Source: Neonectria sp. B-13
Lineage: Eukaryota; Ascomycota; Sordariomycetes; Hypocreales; Nectriaceae
NCBI GenBank assembly: GCA_002682825.1
Contig: NOKP01000028.1
Location: 310,001-374,000 of the forward strand
DNA: 64,000 bases
Direction: 5' to 3'
The position numbers and the translations under genes are program-made. Positions 43,689 through 54,879 of the stretch are shown here, piece by piece. Every line of letters starts with the position of its first letter. The stretch's first letter is position 1. The notes beneath the pieces were generated by a model, which was not told where the DNA came from, did not search any database, and saw only the letters and a list, made by a program, of their open reading frames with translations.

Positions 43689-46030
43689 ATGCCGGCTGAT
43701 GCTGACACGAGAGATAAAGCTTTGGCAAGGGTGCCCTTAGGATCCGACGACAACCTTATCATTGCTTTGGACTTCGGAACCACCTATTCTGGCATCGCCT
43801 ACTGTTTCACGAATCAGCGGGACTGCACACCTATCTCAATCAAGAACTGGCCCGGTAAGCATGATGACCTCGCTCGAAGTGTCGCTCTCGATTAACGATT
43901 TGTCATTTCAAGGAGCGGAAAGCCCAGATGCCCCCAAGATTCCTACCCTCATCAGATATGATGAGAAAAATCTTGAGGAGTTCCATTGGGGCGCAACATT
44001 GAACAAGCACGGAGAGGATGGAAACAACATTGTTGCTGTCAAACTTTTGCTTGATCCCAAACAGGAAAGACCACTCTATCTCCGGACAACGAACTTCAAG
44101 AAGAAGCTGAAAGACTTACCAAAGCCACCAATTCAAGTCACTGCCGACTTTATCGGAGCCATGTACAAGCACGCCATATCAGAAATATCCAACAAGTTCT
44201 CAAAGGACTATGTGGATCTATGCCGCAAGGAATATGTTTTGTCTGGTAAGATAAGGACCTAACAAGAAAATGCTCTATTCTGACCACTGCCTTAGTACCA
44301 GCTGTTTGGTCCGATGCCGCCAAGGATGCGACGCTGAAGGTAGAGTTCTCCCCCGAGTCCAGGGCCAAACAATTGATCTCATCTTCTTCTTTTTATAGGC
44401 GGCTGAAATTGCAGGCCTCAGCCCTGTTCATTTGATCAAAGAACCAGAAGCTGCGGCATTGTGGACCGCTAAGAAAATGGATCGCAGACTTCATCCAAAT
44501 GACTCATTCATCGTTTGCGATGCCGGTGGCGGCACTGTAGACTTGATCTCGTACCAAGTCGAGGCTGCTCTTCCTAGACTTCAAGTCAAGGAAATTGTTC
44601 CGGGTACAGGTAGGCTCACCAATCATGCCAGTATTCTCAGATCAATGCTAACTAAACTATAGGTGGCATGGCCGGGTCTCTGGGTCTTAATGAAGGATTT
44701 TCGGAAACGGTTGAACACCTGGTCGGCGAGGACCAGTGGCCTAAACTTAAGAAGAGCAAGGCTTTTTACCTGGCTGACAGGCAATTTGATCGAGAGATCA
44801 AGAAAACCTTCCAGGGAGGCGAGGACGAGGAGTATTATGTCAACTTTCCGACCGCCAAGTTAGAAGACGACCTCGATAACGGCCTTGAAGCAAGCACTTG
44901 GAGAATGACTGGGTATGAATACATTTACTCAAGTCGTATCCATCCGGAGCTAATCAGCAGTTTGACTATTAGGAACGACCTGAAGGATATCTTTGACCCA
45001 TTAATTACAGACATTCTCAGACTTATCGACGACCAAGTTCAAAGGGTGAGATTGAAACAAGGAGCCCAAGATCTGAAGGTTTGATACGAAGTATGACGCA
45101 AAATGGTACATACTAAGTATTTTAGGGTATATTTCTGGTTGGCGGTTTCGGAGGAAATCACTACCTGACAGAGCGAGTTCGAAACAACCATCCCGGTATA
45201 GAAATCCTCCAGCCACCTGACGCTTGGGCTGCTATTGCAAAGTAGGTCAGCACCAGAATTTTGAGATTGCTTTTCTCTGATTATTTCTATTTCAAGGGGT
45301 GCGGCGCTTTCTAGGATGCCTCGCGAGGCAATCGTAACGAGCACCTCTGCTACTCGCCATTACGGAGTCTCAGCATTCGAGACTCACAACCCTATTCTTG
45401 ACCATGGCCAGCCCACTGTCACTTGGCATGATGGCAGCACCAGATCAGAACGGGTAAGTATTTTGATGACTCTAGGGATGACCTCGGCTTGATACTTAGA
45501 TGCACAGATGACTTGGTATGTCAACATGGGGGACGACCTACTCCGAGATCAGAAAATCAAATTCTCGTTCAACAGGAAAGTAGATGAGAATTTTGAAGCT
45601 CGTGGACTTGTCTTTGTGGAAGAGTTCTTTGAGTGCAAAGAGAAGTAAGTGTTAACTGGCGCTACTGAATGTGGATTTCTAACTATCACGTAGAAAACCA
45701 CCTCTGCATCCTTTAAAAGGCGGCAATTTCAGAGTGAACTGTGTTGTTACTGCCGACCTTTCTGAAATTCCGAGATCAAAGTTTGAAAGGGAAATAGGTA
45801 AGCAACGGACACAACGTTTTGTGAGAACCTGACTGATTTGATATGCCATGCAGATAAAAATGGATTGCCGTGGTAAGTACTCTCCTCACACCAAATGTGT
45901 AATACTAACAGTTCAACCTAGCTGGGCCCTTGAATACGATTTAGTCGTCACACTAGAGTCTGCGGTTATGAAGTTTGCGCTGGAGGTTGACGGTGAATCA
46001 CTTGGTTCGGTGGATGCCAAGTACAACTAG
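43689..46030 (+). CDS. HSPA12-like Hsp70-family ATPase, gene 2
   Basis: 583 aa in twelve exons: 43689-43854, 43913-44245, 44296-44339, 44399-44609, 44663-44912, 44973-45078, 45126-45241, 45297-45453, 45508-45644, 45694-45797, 45854-45872, 45922-46030. ATPase motifs: LIIALDFGTTYSGIAYCF, LIKEPEAAALW, FIVCDAGGGTVDLISY, and IFLVGGFGGNHYL. Then GAALSRMP and the family C-terminus ending FALEVDGESLGSVDAKYN. The tiny 19-bp exon 11 is required to keep frame. Its paralogy with gene 1 is by domain, not close identity: gene 1 has CDCGGGT where this one has CDAGGGT. ATP-dependent chaperone-like or sensor function is inferred from family; client unknown. Confidence 0.9.
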
Positions 46031-46703
46031 GACGGAACGAGGCCTGGAGTCGCGAATAGTATGTATTTTGTACATTGAGTTTGGTTGTGATTTCCTTCTG
46101 GATACTATCTGAGTCTTTGTACTTCATTTTTGAGACCCCGCTCGTTAAATATCAAACATTGTAGTTTCTAGGAATTAGACAAGACTCCAGACTTTGGATT
46201 AGAATCCAGAGCATCTGGGTCACGAGCACGCCGACTGTTCCGCTCTTGTCGACTAGTTGCCCGATTTACTGAAATGGCTCGGTTGTTCTAAGTGCAGGTG
46301 CCTGCAAAGGCGTGCGTCGAAACAGCCCTTAGATTCAACAAGACGCTGCCCATCCTAGCTCAAGCTCAAGCTCCAGTCCTCCAACCACGAATGACAACCC
46401 CATTCATTGTGCTTTCTCTTCGGGTTGATTTAGACACCTGCCATATTTAGAAAAGAAAGAGATGAGAACTGCTGCCTAAATCGGTGAAGGATCGGGGAAC
46501 CAACTCCATCGACTAGGGCCCTTGCTTAGTGTTCATGTAATCATCCGATAACCCGAAAAGACCGACGGAAACCGACTTCTTACTTGCTCTTAAATACTCA
46601 CCGATTCCGATATCGCCGGACATCATGGTCTGAACTCTGAATTCACGTTCACTCAGTTAGTTGTTCCTATATTCCATAGAAACGCTCCTTCAGACATCAC
46701 ATC
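46031..46703. other. intergenic, MFS carrier promoter
   Basis: About 670 bp, no gene seen. Confidence 0.4.
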
Positions 46704-48291
46704 ATGGCGGCCAACACGCAAACCGATGCCATCACAGACCGCATCACAGCGCTCACCATCCCCGACGTGGAGATGGTTCCGATATCCAAGGCAGATTCCA
46801 AACACGACGCAGATCCGTTTCTCGTGATTTTCAACCCCCAGTACGATGCAGACAACCCCAAAGATTGGCCCACGAGCCGGAAGTGGGCGGTCACTGATGT
46901 TCTCTCTGCCACCGGCTTCAATCGCATCATGGTCTCGACTATTATGGCGCCGGCCTTGAGTACCATTGCCAAGGAGCTAGACATGAACTCTGCCGAGTCG
47001 GTCATGGCGCTGTCCATCTACTTGCTCGCCACAGCTTTTGGGCCTCTGGTGATCGGGCCGCTCTCGGAGATTTACGGGAGGAAGCGCATCTTGCATGCTT
47101 CCAACATCTGGTTCCTCGTTTGGAACATTGCCTGTGGCTTCGCGAGCACGAAAGGCCTCCTGATCGCGGCTCGGTTCTTGGCAGGCTTTGGGGCTAGTTC
47201 TGTCTATGCATTGGCTGGCGGGGTTCTTGGAGATGTGTGGAGTCCTGAGCAGCGTGGCCGGTCTCTCGGGATGTATTTGCTTATCCCGTTGCTAGGTGCG
47301 GCTGTTGGTAAGTTCAGTTCACCCCAGATGTCTCATCCACAACCAGTTGCTTATCCCTCTCCAAGGTCCCATTATTGGTGGTTTCATGGCCGCCCGCACT
47401 ACGTGGCGATGGATGTTCTGGTCCACATCCATCTTCCAAGCAGTCATGATCCTCGTCTCGTTCACAAGCTTTCGCGAGACGTACGCCCCGCTCATCCTCC
47501 GAGCCCGTGCTGAAAAGCTACGGCAAGAAACTGGCGACCAGCAATACAAAACTCTCGAAGAACGTCTACATGGTCACAAGTCGGCCCTATCCGTTCTCGG
47601 GCGAGCTCTTACGCGACCAGTACGGCTACTCGCGCTCCACCCTATTATTCAAATTTCATCAGTCATCTCAGCCTTCTACTATGGAATCCTTTATATCATC
47701 CTTTCCACCTTCTCCGATCTTTGGGTTGATCAATACCACCAGTCAGTTGAGATCAGCGGCCTACACTACATTGCTTGTGCTCTTGGAGAGGTCGCTGGCT
47801 CGCAACTTGGTGGGCCCTTGATGGACTACATCTATCGACGCATGCAAGCCTCACGCGATACGTCCTCTCAAACCGGCGAGCGGTACGTGCCGGAATTCCG
47901 CATCCCACTCATGTTTCCAGGCGCTTTTCTTGCACCGCTTGGACTCCTTCTGTACGGCTGGGCAGGCCAGTATCGACTGCATTGGCTCGTCGTTGACGTG
48001 GGTATTTTCTTCGTGACCTTTGGGATGCAGGTTGCGGACATGCCGCTCACTGCGTACGTCATGGATGCATATGGGGAGCACACAAGCAGTGCGGCGGCGG
48101 CGGAGCAGTTCCTGAGGAGTCTCACGGCGTTTCTTTTCCCGTTGTTCGCCCCAAAGATGTATGAGGTGCTGGGATACGGCTGGGGGAGCACGTCGATGGC
48201 ATTCGCAGGTCTCTTTTTTGGGTTCCCAGCGCCTCTGATTCTGTGGTACTATGGCGCCAAGTTGAGAGCGAAGGCTGGGAACAGCTATTAA
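46704..48291 (+). CDS. MFS drug:H+ antiporter-type transporter (DHA1-like)
   Basis: 509 aa in two exons (46704-47307, 47366-48291). About 12 membrane helices. NPQYDADNPKDWPTSRKW is the typical pre-helix-1 segment. GPLSEIYGRKRIL is the MFS loop 2-3 motif. GRSLGMYLLIPLLGAAVGPIIGGFMA (across the intron) is the antiporter motif C region, and WRWMFW follows. The loop between helices 6 and 7 is long and basic. Likely a plasma-membrane efflux carrier for a drug-like or secondary metabolite; no biosynthetic backbone gene is nearby. Confidence 0.92.
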
Positions 48292-49439
48292 GCACACCGT
48301 CTAGAGTCCCATCTTCTAAGTAGAGATACCAATAGGAAGCACTCACGAGATTGGGCGGCATACAAGGCTAAATCAAAACGAGAATAGTCAGTTGATCCCC
48401 TTACTGTAAATATTTATTCTTTACTCTGCAGGGTTGAACAGACCTTCTGGCTTGGATTCTTCGACGCTTACCCAAGTACTTCGTACCTGAACCCCTGACG
48501 CTCTCGTTACGGCTCGAACCGCTCGGGAGTACGCTACGCAGATATGTCCACAACTGCATGAAAGGCGGTGTTTACATATACTAAAGCTAGGACAGCGGGA
48601 ATGGGGTGACATTCCACGGTTGAATCCACTCTTTAGTCTTGTGCACATACGCGAATACAAGATAAGAGGTGCGCAAATAGAGAAGCCCACCCTCATACTC
48701 GTGGCTGATTCAGGGATCGACAGCAAGATTCACCGTTTACGAGCGGGGTATGCCTACATTACCAAGGTTCAGCCCAAATGATGAGCGAATTTCGCAGTCA
48801 ATCCAGGTAAACCTTCAACCCAGTCGGTCACGTCGGCTGACATGGACAAAACCCCGCTCCGCAAACCTGATTGTTTCTAGCCTACGGGGTCGGGAACTAT
48901 TGAAGCCCAGGGAGCTAGGCTGACGAACATCATCATTACCAGGCGCGCCAATGGAATCTGGGCGGTTGAGGGGCCGTGTGGAACAGGGTCGTAGCGGCAC
49001 ACAGCTCCCTGGGGGATCGGCAACTTATGGCAGGGGATCGCTGGGCAATAGCTGGGGATAACTGGGGTAATCGGAGACTTCACTCCAAACGGGTAAAGAC
49101 GCCGGAGTCACCTAGGCCGAAGGAAGGGCTCCAGCAAACGCACCATTGAGCAGCACCGATTCAGAGATATTGTGCCAGCATAGAGAAAGGAACTATCTCG
49201 ATGCGTGGGTATATGGCCGGTAAAGATATTCCACGGCTAAGCAGGTAGTATTCCGAGAGTTCAAGTGAGCATTGACGAGAATACGGCGGGCTATTTATTT
49301 ACGTCTTGCCCCCCTCGTCTGAGCTGTGAATCCCCACACCTGGTTCTCTCAGTTTCGGAAACTTGTCTTTAGACTTTCCAAAATCTTCCAAGGAGTCCTG
49401 ATCTGGTCCAAGATACTGTTTCCAATTCGTTGCATCACA
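48292..49439. other. intergenic region
   Basis: About 1.15 kb upstream of the epimerase gene. Short frames only; nothing recognised. Confidence 0.4.
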
Positions 49440-50727
49440 ATGCAGATGAGAGGTTATCTTCTCGGTCTTGCCGTCCTGGCCCTGCCATGGGCTACGGCCG
49501 CGGAGAATAATGCTAGAGCTTCCAAGGGTCCGGACAAGAATGGAAAGTACTGGATTTATGGGGACGGCATCGAGGCTGCCTTTATCCCATACGGCGCCTC
49601 CATCTCGAATCTCTTGATCAACGACCAGTACGGCATTCAGCGTGACATCGTTGCCGGCTTCGACAACGCAAGCTACTACGGCATCGACAAGGCGCATCCG
49701 CACTTTGGCGGCGTGCCGGGGCGGTATGCCAATCGCATCAGGAACAGCTCCTTTGTGATCGACGGCGAGAAGTATCACGTAACGCCCAACGACAACCCCA
49801 CAGCCGAGTCGCCCGACGGCGCTGACACATTGCACGGTGGCTCTGACGGCTGGGACTACCGCAACTTCACAGTCGTTGCCTACACGAAACACAGTATCAC
49901 CTTCTCCCTAGTCGACCCAGACGGCAAGGAGGGCTTCCCCGGTGAGGTGGTCTCCTATGTGACCTATACCCTGACGGGGCGGGACTGGGACATCAAGATG
50001 GTGGCTCTAGCTACCACCAAGAAGACGCCCATCATGCTGAGTAGCCACGTATACTGGAACCTCGACGGCTTCTCCAACAACGAGACCAGCAGCATTTACA
50101 ACCACACCCTACACATGCCGTACGGTGGCCAGCGCGTAGGCGTCGACAATATCCTTATCCCTACCGGCGAGATCTTGCCAAATACCAAGGGGTCGGTCAA
50201 TGACTTTTGGAGTAAACCCAAGCAGATTGGCGCGCAGTCGAATGATCCGGAGCTGGTAAACAACTGCGGGTTCAACTGCACGGGATACGGTAAGTCTTTT
50301 CCAAGAATGTTCACTCCCTTTTGCTGCAGTCGCCTAAGATATCGAACCTCTAGACACCTGCTACACTGTCAACCGTGGACATCTCGGACCTTACGACTGG
50401 CGTACAGAAGGCCCTGTCGCACAGCTGTCGTCTGACTGGTCAGGCATCCAGATTGACGTGTATTCGGATCAGGACGCTTTCCAGGTGTACAGCTGCGCCC
50501 AGCAGGACGGCAGCATGGCGCTTAAGAAGACGCAAGGCCTATTTGATGAGCCCGACTTCCCGCGTGTGATCCCTCGGTATGGGTGTGTGGTGCTGGAGGT
50601 GCAGGACTACATTGATGGTATCAACCATCCGGAGTGGATGCGAGATCGCAAGCAAATATTCGCCCCGGGAGGGGACCCTTATGTTCTGCAGGCGACATAC
50701 TCATTCAGTTTGAAGGGTTCATCTTAG
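49440..50727 (+). CDS. secreted aldose 1-epimerase (mutarotase)
   Basis: 407 aa in two exons (49440-50289, 50354-50727; 64-bp intron). Interconverts alpha and beta anomers of galactose, glucose and related sugars. The start at 49440 opens a signal peptide (YLLGLAVLALPWATA), and several NxT/S sites (NSS, NFT, NET, NHT) fit an extracellular glycoprotein. Family motifs: YGASISNLLI, GRYANRIRNSSF, LHGGSDGWDYRNF with a catalytic-region His, SSHVYWNLDGF, and the C-terminal DAFQVYSC. An in-frame Met at 49326 adds 38 residues and hides the signal peptide, so it is rejected. Fits with the nearby glycosidases as a helper in extracellular sugar release. Confidence 0.92.
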
Positions 50728-51601
50728 TCATGAAGTTCAGTCGCGTTTGAATTCATGAGCTGACGGAATACGGATCATTGGGCCTTGTTTAGATAGTAGC
50801 AATTAGATAAAGGCCACACTATCTTTCACACTAGCTATAATAATCTATACCTCAAAGAGTGAATATGTTCGAACACGGATAGCATCCATCAGCCTACATA
50901 GGCGGGGGTTGTTCGTGGGGCCGGGATGCGAACCCCTGCTCATTGGCTCAAGAAACCAGCGTGGCTGAGGCACAATTGTTCTGACCGTGCAACCAACTTG
51001 TTGATTTCATAGAGGCGCTTCAACAGATGACTCAACCTGCCAGGGGTCCTGCTTTTTGGCTCACACCCGCAGAAGTTACTGAGGACCAAAAGTAGGGATC
51101 TGGTAAAGTGATACAAGATGAACATTTCTAATGTAGGGTTAGCAACCAGCTCCATCTAACTAATTTTAGTAGATTCAAAATAACTCGGTTGCCAAGTCGC
51201 ATGAGTGTTGAACACCATAGTGATCAAATTCTCAAGTCAATGTGGGGTTGATGAGAGTCATTTAGGATCATTCTGGGTGCAGTGAACACTTCATGGTGAC
51301 GATGGGTTCAAGAACCAAAACGACGCCGGTGGATATCAGTCTCCTTGTCTGAAAGTTAAATCAGAGAATTCGCAATCGGTTTAGATAAGAGAATCTATAA
51401 CTGAACGCATTCTATCCAGAATTACGAATACAACTGGTGGACGGGCCATTATCTATTGATTAGGATTATGCCACCACAGACCGCCCTTGCGCTATTTCTC
51501 CCTCTCATTATTTATAGGCAGACTTGACCAGCATTGAAACCCTCGCAAAATAACTACTTTTTCCTGTTCTTAGCGCAACAGTCGCTGAAGATTTCAACGA
51601 A
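50728..51601. other. intergenic region with tRNA-like segment
   Basis: No protein gene. Around 50905-50995 the minus strand has a B-box-like GGTTCGCATCC and a GCAC...GTGC D-arm-like hairpin. The T stem has two mismatches, and no acceptor stem pairs, so it is not a functional tRNA. Confidence 0.35.
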
Positions 51602-52147
51602 ATGGCCACTTCACCTGAAATCATCGTGGTGTCTTCGACAAACCCAGTGAAGATTAGAGCGGCCAGCAACGGCTTTAACCGCATGTTACCTGGCCAATAC
51701 GACTTCAGCGGAATCATCGTCCCGTCAAATGTATCTGAACAGCCCTTATCAGACGAAGAAACGCTCCGAGGAGCTATGAACCGGGTCCAAAACGCTCGTA
51801 CATCTCAACCAGAGGCGGATTACTGGGTGGGAATTGAAGGCGGCGTGGATATCCACGACGGAGAGATTAGCTCCTTTGCTTGGGTCGTTATCACCAGCAA
51901 ACAAGGGCGCACCGGCAAGGCACGCACCTCATTGTTATATTTGCCGACAGAGGTGGCTACTTTGATACATGAGGGTATGGAAATGGGGCCTGCGAATGAT
52001 AAGGTCTTTGGACAGGTCAACACGAAACAGCACAGTGGTGCAGTAGGGCTATTGACTGGCGATATCTATGATCGATGTGCCATTTACGAGCAAGCGGTCA
52101 TCTTAGCGCTTATTCCGTTCAAGAATACGGCACTGACGTTTAAATAG
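51602..52147 (+). CDS. inosine/xanthosine triphosphatase (YjjX/DUF84-like NTPase)
   Basis: 181 aa, no intron. House-cleaning phosphatase that hydrolyses non-canonical purine nucleotides such as ITP and XTP. The N-terminal nucleotide site VVSSTNPVKIRAASNGF matches the family. It is followed by EQPLSDEETLRGAMNRVQNAR, DYWVGIEGGV, and KQHSGAVGLLTGDIYDRCAIYEQAVILALIPF. Length is that of bacterial YjjX. Cytosolic; no targeting signal. Unrelated in function to its carbohydrate-related neighbours. Confidence 0.92.
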   Translation: MATSPEIIVVSSTNPVKIRAASNGFNRMLPGQYDFSGIIVPSNVSEQPLSDEETLRGAMNRVQNARTSQPEADYWVGIEGGVDIHDGEISSFAWVVITSKQGRTGKARTSLLYLPTEVATLIHEGMEMGPANDKVFGQVNTKQHSGAVGLLTGDIYDRCAIYEQAVILALIPFKNTALTFK

Positions 52148-52520
52148 AGTCAACTGGCTTCTTGAGCTTCAATCTAATATAGTTATCTCTCCTTAGACAT
52201 CTTCTGATTATATGGCTCGCGCCTCGTGGACAAGACACCTTAGAGAAATAAGAAGTGCAAAGTTGAAATATTCGCAATTTCTATTCTATTACTGTGATAA
52301 GCATCAGTGTCCAGCCATTGACAGCATGCAGCTGCTCAACTTGTTACTTGGGTAGGGCATTAGCCAGAGCAGCTTATTTGTACCAACTACTGGTAGCTGA
52401 ACGACTGCTATCTTACATTGATGCCGTTTCCGCCTGACTAAACTCTCGTAAGGAGGCAACCTGACCATGACAAAGCCTAACACGAGCTCCATGAACTCTA
52501 GATTTCTTGACAACTTTGTC
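52148..52520. other. convergent intergenic region
   Basis: 3' flanks of the NTPase and the sugar transporter. No gene seen. Confidence 0.4.
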
Positions 52521-54387
52521 TTAGACAGCTCCCTGCTTCTCAGACTCCCGATCCAAGACTTCTTGCCGAGCCAGCTGCACATGGGTGATATACTTCTGCA
52601 TCTTCCAAGCAGGCACTTCATTCTCGTACATCTCATCCATTTCGGCCGTGTTGCGCTTCGACGGCTCTGGGACATAGAACCAAACGATCACCGTGGTTAT
52701 GACACCGAGGCCACCGAACAACCAGCCAGTGTTGTAATTCCAATCAGCGCCCTCGGGATCAACTACAACTCGTTAGCGAACAGAGCTCATCAGTCTGGGT
52801 AAGTGAGCACTCACGCATAATAGGTACCGACGTATTGAAGGTAAGACCAAAGATAACCGAAATGCCAGCTGCCAGGCCAGCCGTTCGTGCGCGCAACTTC
52901 TGTGACGATATTTCACCCACAAAAGCCCAGCCTAGGGAGCCCAGAGATGCATTGAATAGCGACCAAACGCAAGCGATAAAAATGCAGAAGTTCTGGAGCT
53001 GCTTGGTTGACGAGAACTGTCCCACGATACCAACAATGATCATAGTAAGGGTACAGACGATGGAGGCGACGAAGACAATGATGCGACGACCGTAACGATC
53101 CGTCAAAAACATGAGAGCTATGGAGGTCACAAGTGCAATGACAGCTGATCGGGCCAGTTAGCATGAGACAAGACGCGAAAAAAAGAATGAACAAACGTAC
53201 TGATGACTGTGGTGATAAGAAATGGGTCATCAAATCCAGCTTGCCGAAAGAAGAGTGAGGAATAAGTCTTCAGGAATGACAGGCCGGTAAGTTGCTGGGC
53301 ACAGACTGGAGCCGCAGCACCCAGAGTTCTCCTGGCATTGGCTCCCTTGAAACAATCCACGTAGGACTTGACCAGACCTTTCCAACCAAGGTCCGTCTCT
53401 CCCAATTCGTTCTTTCTCTTGCGTTGTTCGAGGATAGTGTTCTTGATGATATCATACTCAGTATCCACATCGTATCCGGGAACCTTTCCGTTGACACGGC
53501 TGAGGGTTTTCCTGCCTTGGTCATCTTGGCCACGCTCAGCGTAGTACTGAGGCGTTTCAGGTAGCCAGATGAAGATGGGAAACATGATGCCGAGGAAAAC
53601 CCATTGAGTCACGATGGGTATTTTGTAGTTGAAAGGGTCTCGTTTCTCGCAGATCAAAAGCACAAGCGGGGCGAGGAATTTTCCAAGGGTGTTCCATACG
53701 CCATAGGTAAGAACCATCGCGCCGCGGATATTGCTGGGCGACCACTCGGCGATGTAAACGGGAAGCGTGGATTGTAGGGCGCCAACACCGACGCCCGCCA
53801 GGATCTTAGCGCCAGTCCAGTCTCTCCAATCGCGGACGACGGTCTCGAGGGCAATCGACTGAGTGGAAGTTAGTCTCTCAGCTCATCGAGACAAAGGACC
53901 GAAGAGCTTACCCCAGCAAGAATGACCCACAGCGTGTACAGCGTCGTCTTTCGACCAACGGAGTCTGAGATGGGGCTCATAAACAGCATGGCGGCGAGTT
54001 GACCGAGCGATTGCGTAGCACCCCAGAGAGCAGTGTAGTTCGCGTTGAGGACGCTTTCCCCCTCGTCGTTGACAAACCCTATATGTTTGATAAACCCTTT
54101 GTTGGCAATGACGTTACCGTTCAAGGTATACTGATACCCATCAGCGGCGGCGGCGATAGATATCAAATTGCAAATCAGAACAGCCTACGTTGTCAGCATC
54201 CATATCGGCAAGACCTGGTCACTTGGAATCATACCTTCCAGAAAACTCGGACGGTCTTCCAATAGCCAAGTTCGTCAAGGCCTGATTTGAGCAGAACATG
54301 GCCCTTACGAAGGTCATCATTATCGGCGTGTTCGTCTCCCGATATGCGAGGTGCGGCTTCAATCTTGTCTTTGTCCTGGGACGCCAT
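52521..54387 (-). CDS. MFS sugar transporter
   Basis: 551 aa in five exons: 54387-54235, 54184-53912, 53858-53201, 53144-52815, 52762-52521. Sugar/H+ symporter family with 12 helices: ADGYQYTLNGNVI, MSPISDSVGRKTTL (loop 2-3 motif), VYIAEWSPSNIRGAM, LPETPQYYAERG (PESPR-like), AQQLTGLSF, FLTDRYGRR, and FYVPEPSKRNTAEMDEMYE at the end. Its start faces that of the alpha-L-rhamnosidase gene 492 bp away, which points to uptake of L-rhamnose or rhamnosides. By sequence alone, maltose/alpha-glucoside or hexose transport is equally allowed. Confidence 0.92.
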
Positions 54388-54879
54388 GCTGAGCACCCGT
54401 TATTCAACAAGTGCGTTGGGGGATGCGGGCGACTCTGGACCAAATATTGTGGAGAAGTTGAGGGTTCTTCTGGAAAGGAACTCGACGATTCTGATCGACA
54501 CTTATAGTAAGCTCGCGCAAAGACAGCCCGAAACCTCGCACAAATCTGAACCGAGATACCGCTGTTTGCCTATGAATCTGGGGCCCCGCGATGCTTTTCC
54601 CGGGGATGCGGGGATGAGCAGGAGCTAGGTTGACCGTGATCCTTGCCAGCTGGACCTTTTCCGGCGGTTGGACGAGATCCTTCGCGTCCTGGCACGCCTT
54701 ATTTGCAGCGGGAACCCGGAAAACGTTGGCCAGAACTATGCGCTAACGGATATTTATCCATCATATCAGGTGAGCCTCCGCTCCCTTTTCTGACATGCCG
54801 AAGCCCTTCTCGGTGCCTTCGTACTTAAAAGCGAACGCACAAGCGATAGCCGAGTTGGTTAGGTCAACAATCACCCAAA
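54388..54879. promoter_or_regulatory. shared divergent promoter of sugar transporter and rhamnosidase
   Basis: 492 bp between opposite start codons. Three SYGGRG carbon-repressor (CreA) consensus sites lie within 36 bp: CTGGGG 54578-54583, CCGGGG 54600-54605, GCGGGG 54608-54613. CreA represses through closely spaced pairs of such sites, so both genes are probably glucose-repressed. No rhamnose-regulator site could be named. Confidence 0.5.

Noticed and set aside
50905..50995. Functional tRNA gene
   Set aside because: The T stem has two mismatches and neither flank supplies a pairing 7-bp acceptor stem.
54388..54879. Short coding frames in the divergent promoter
   Set aside because: They overlap the transporter's first exon or the promoter and have no family features.
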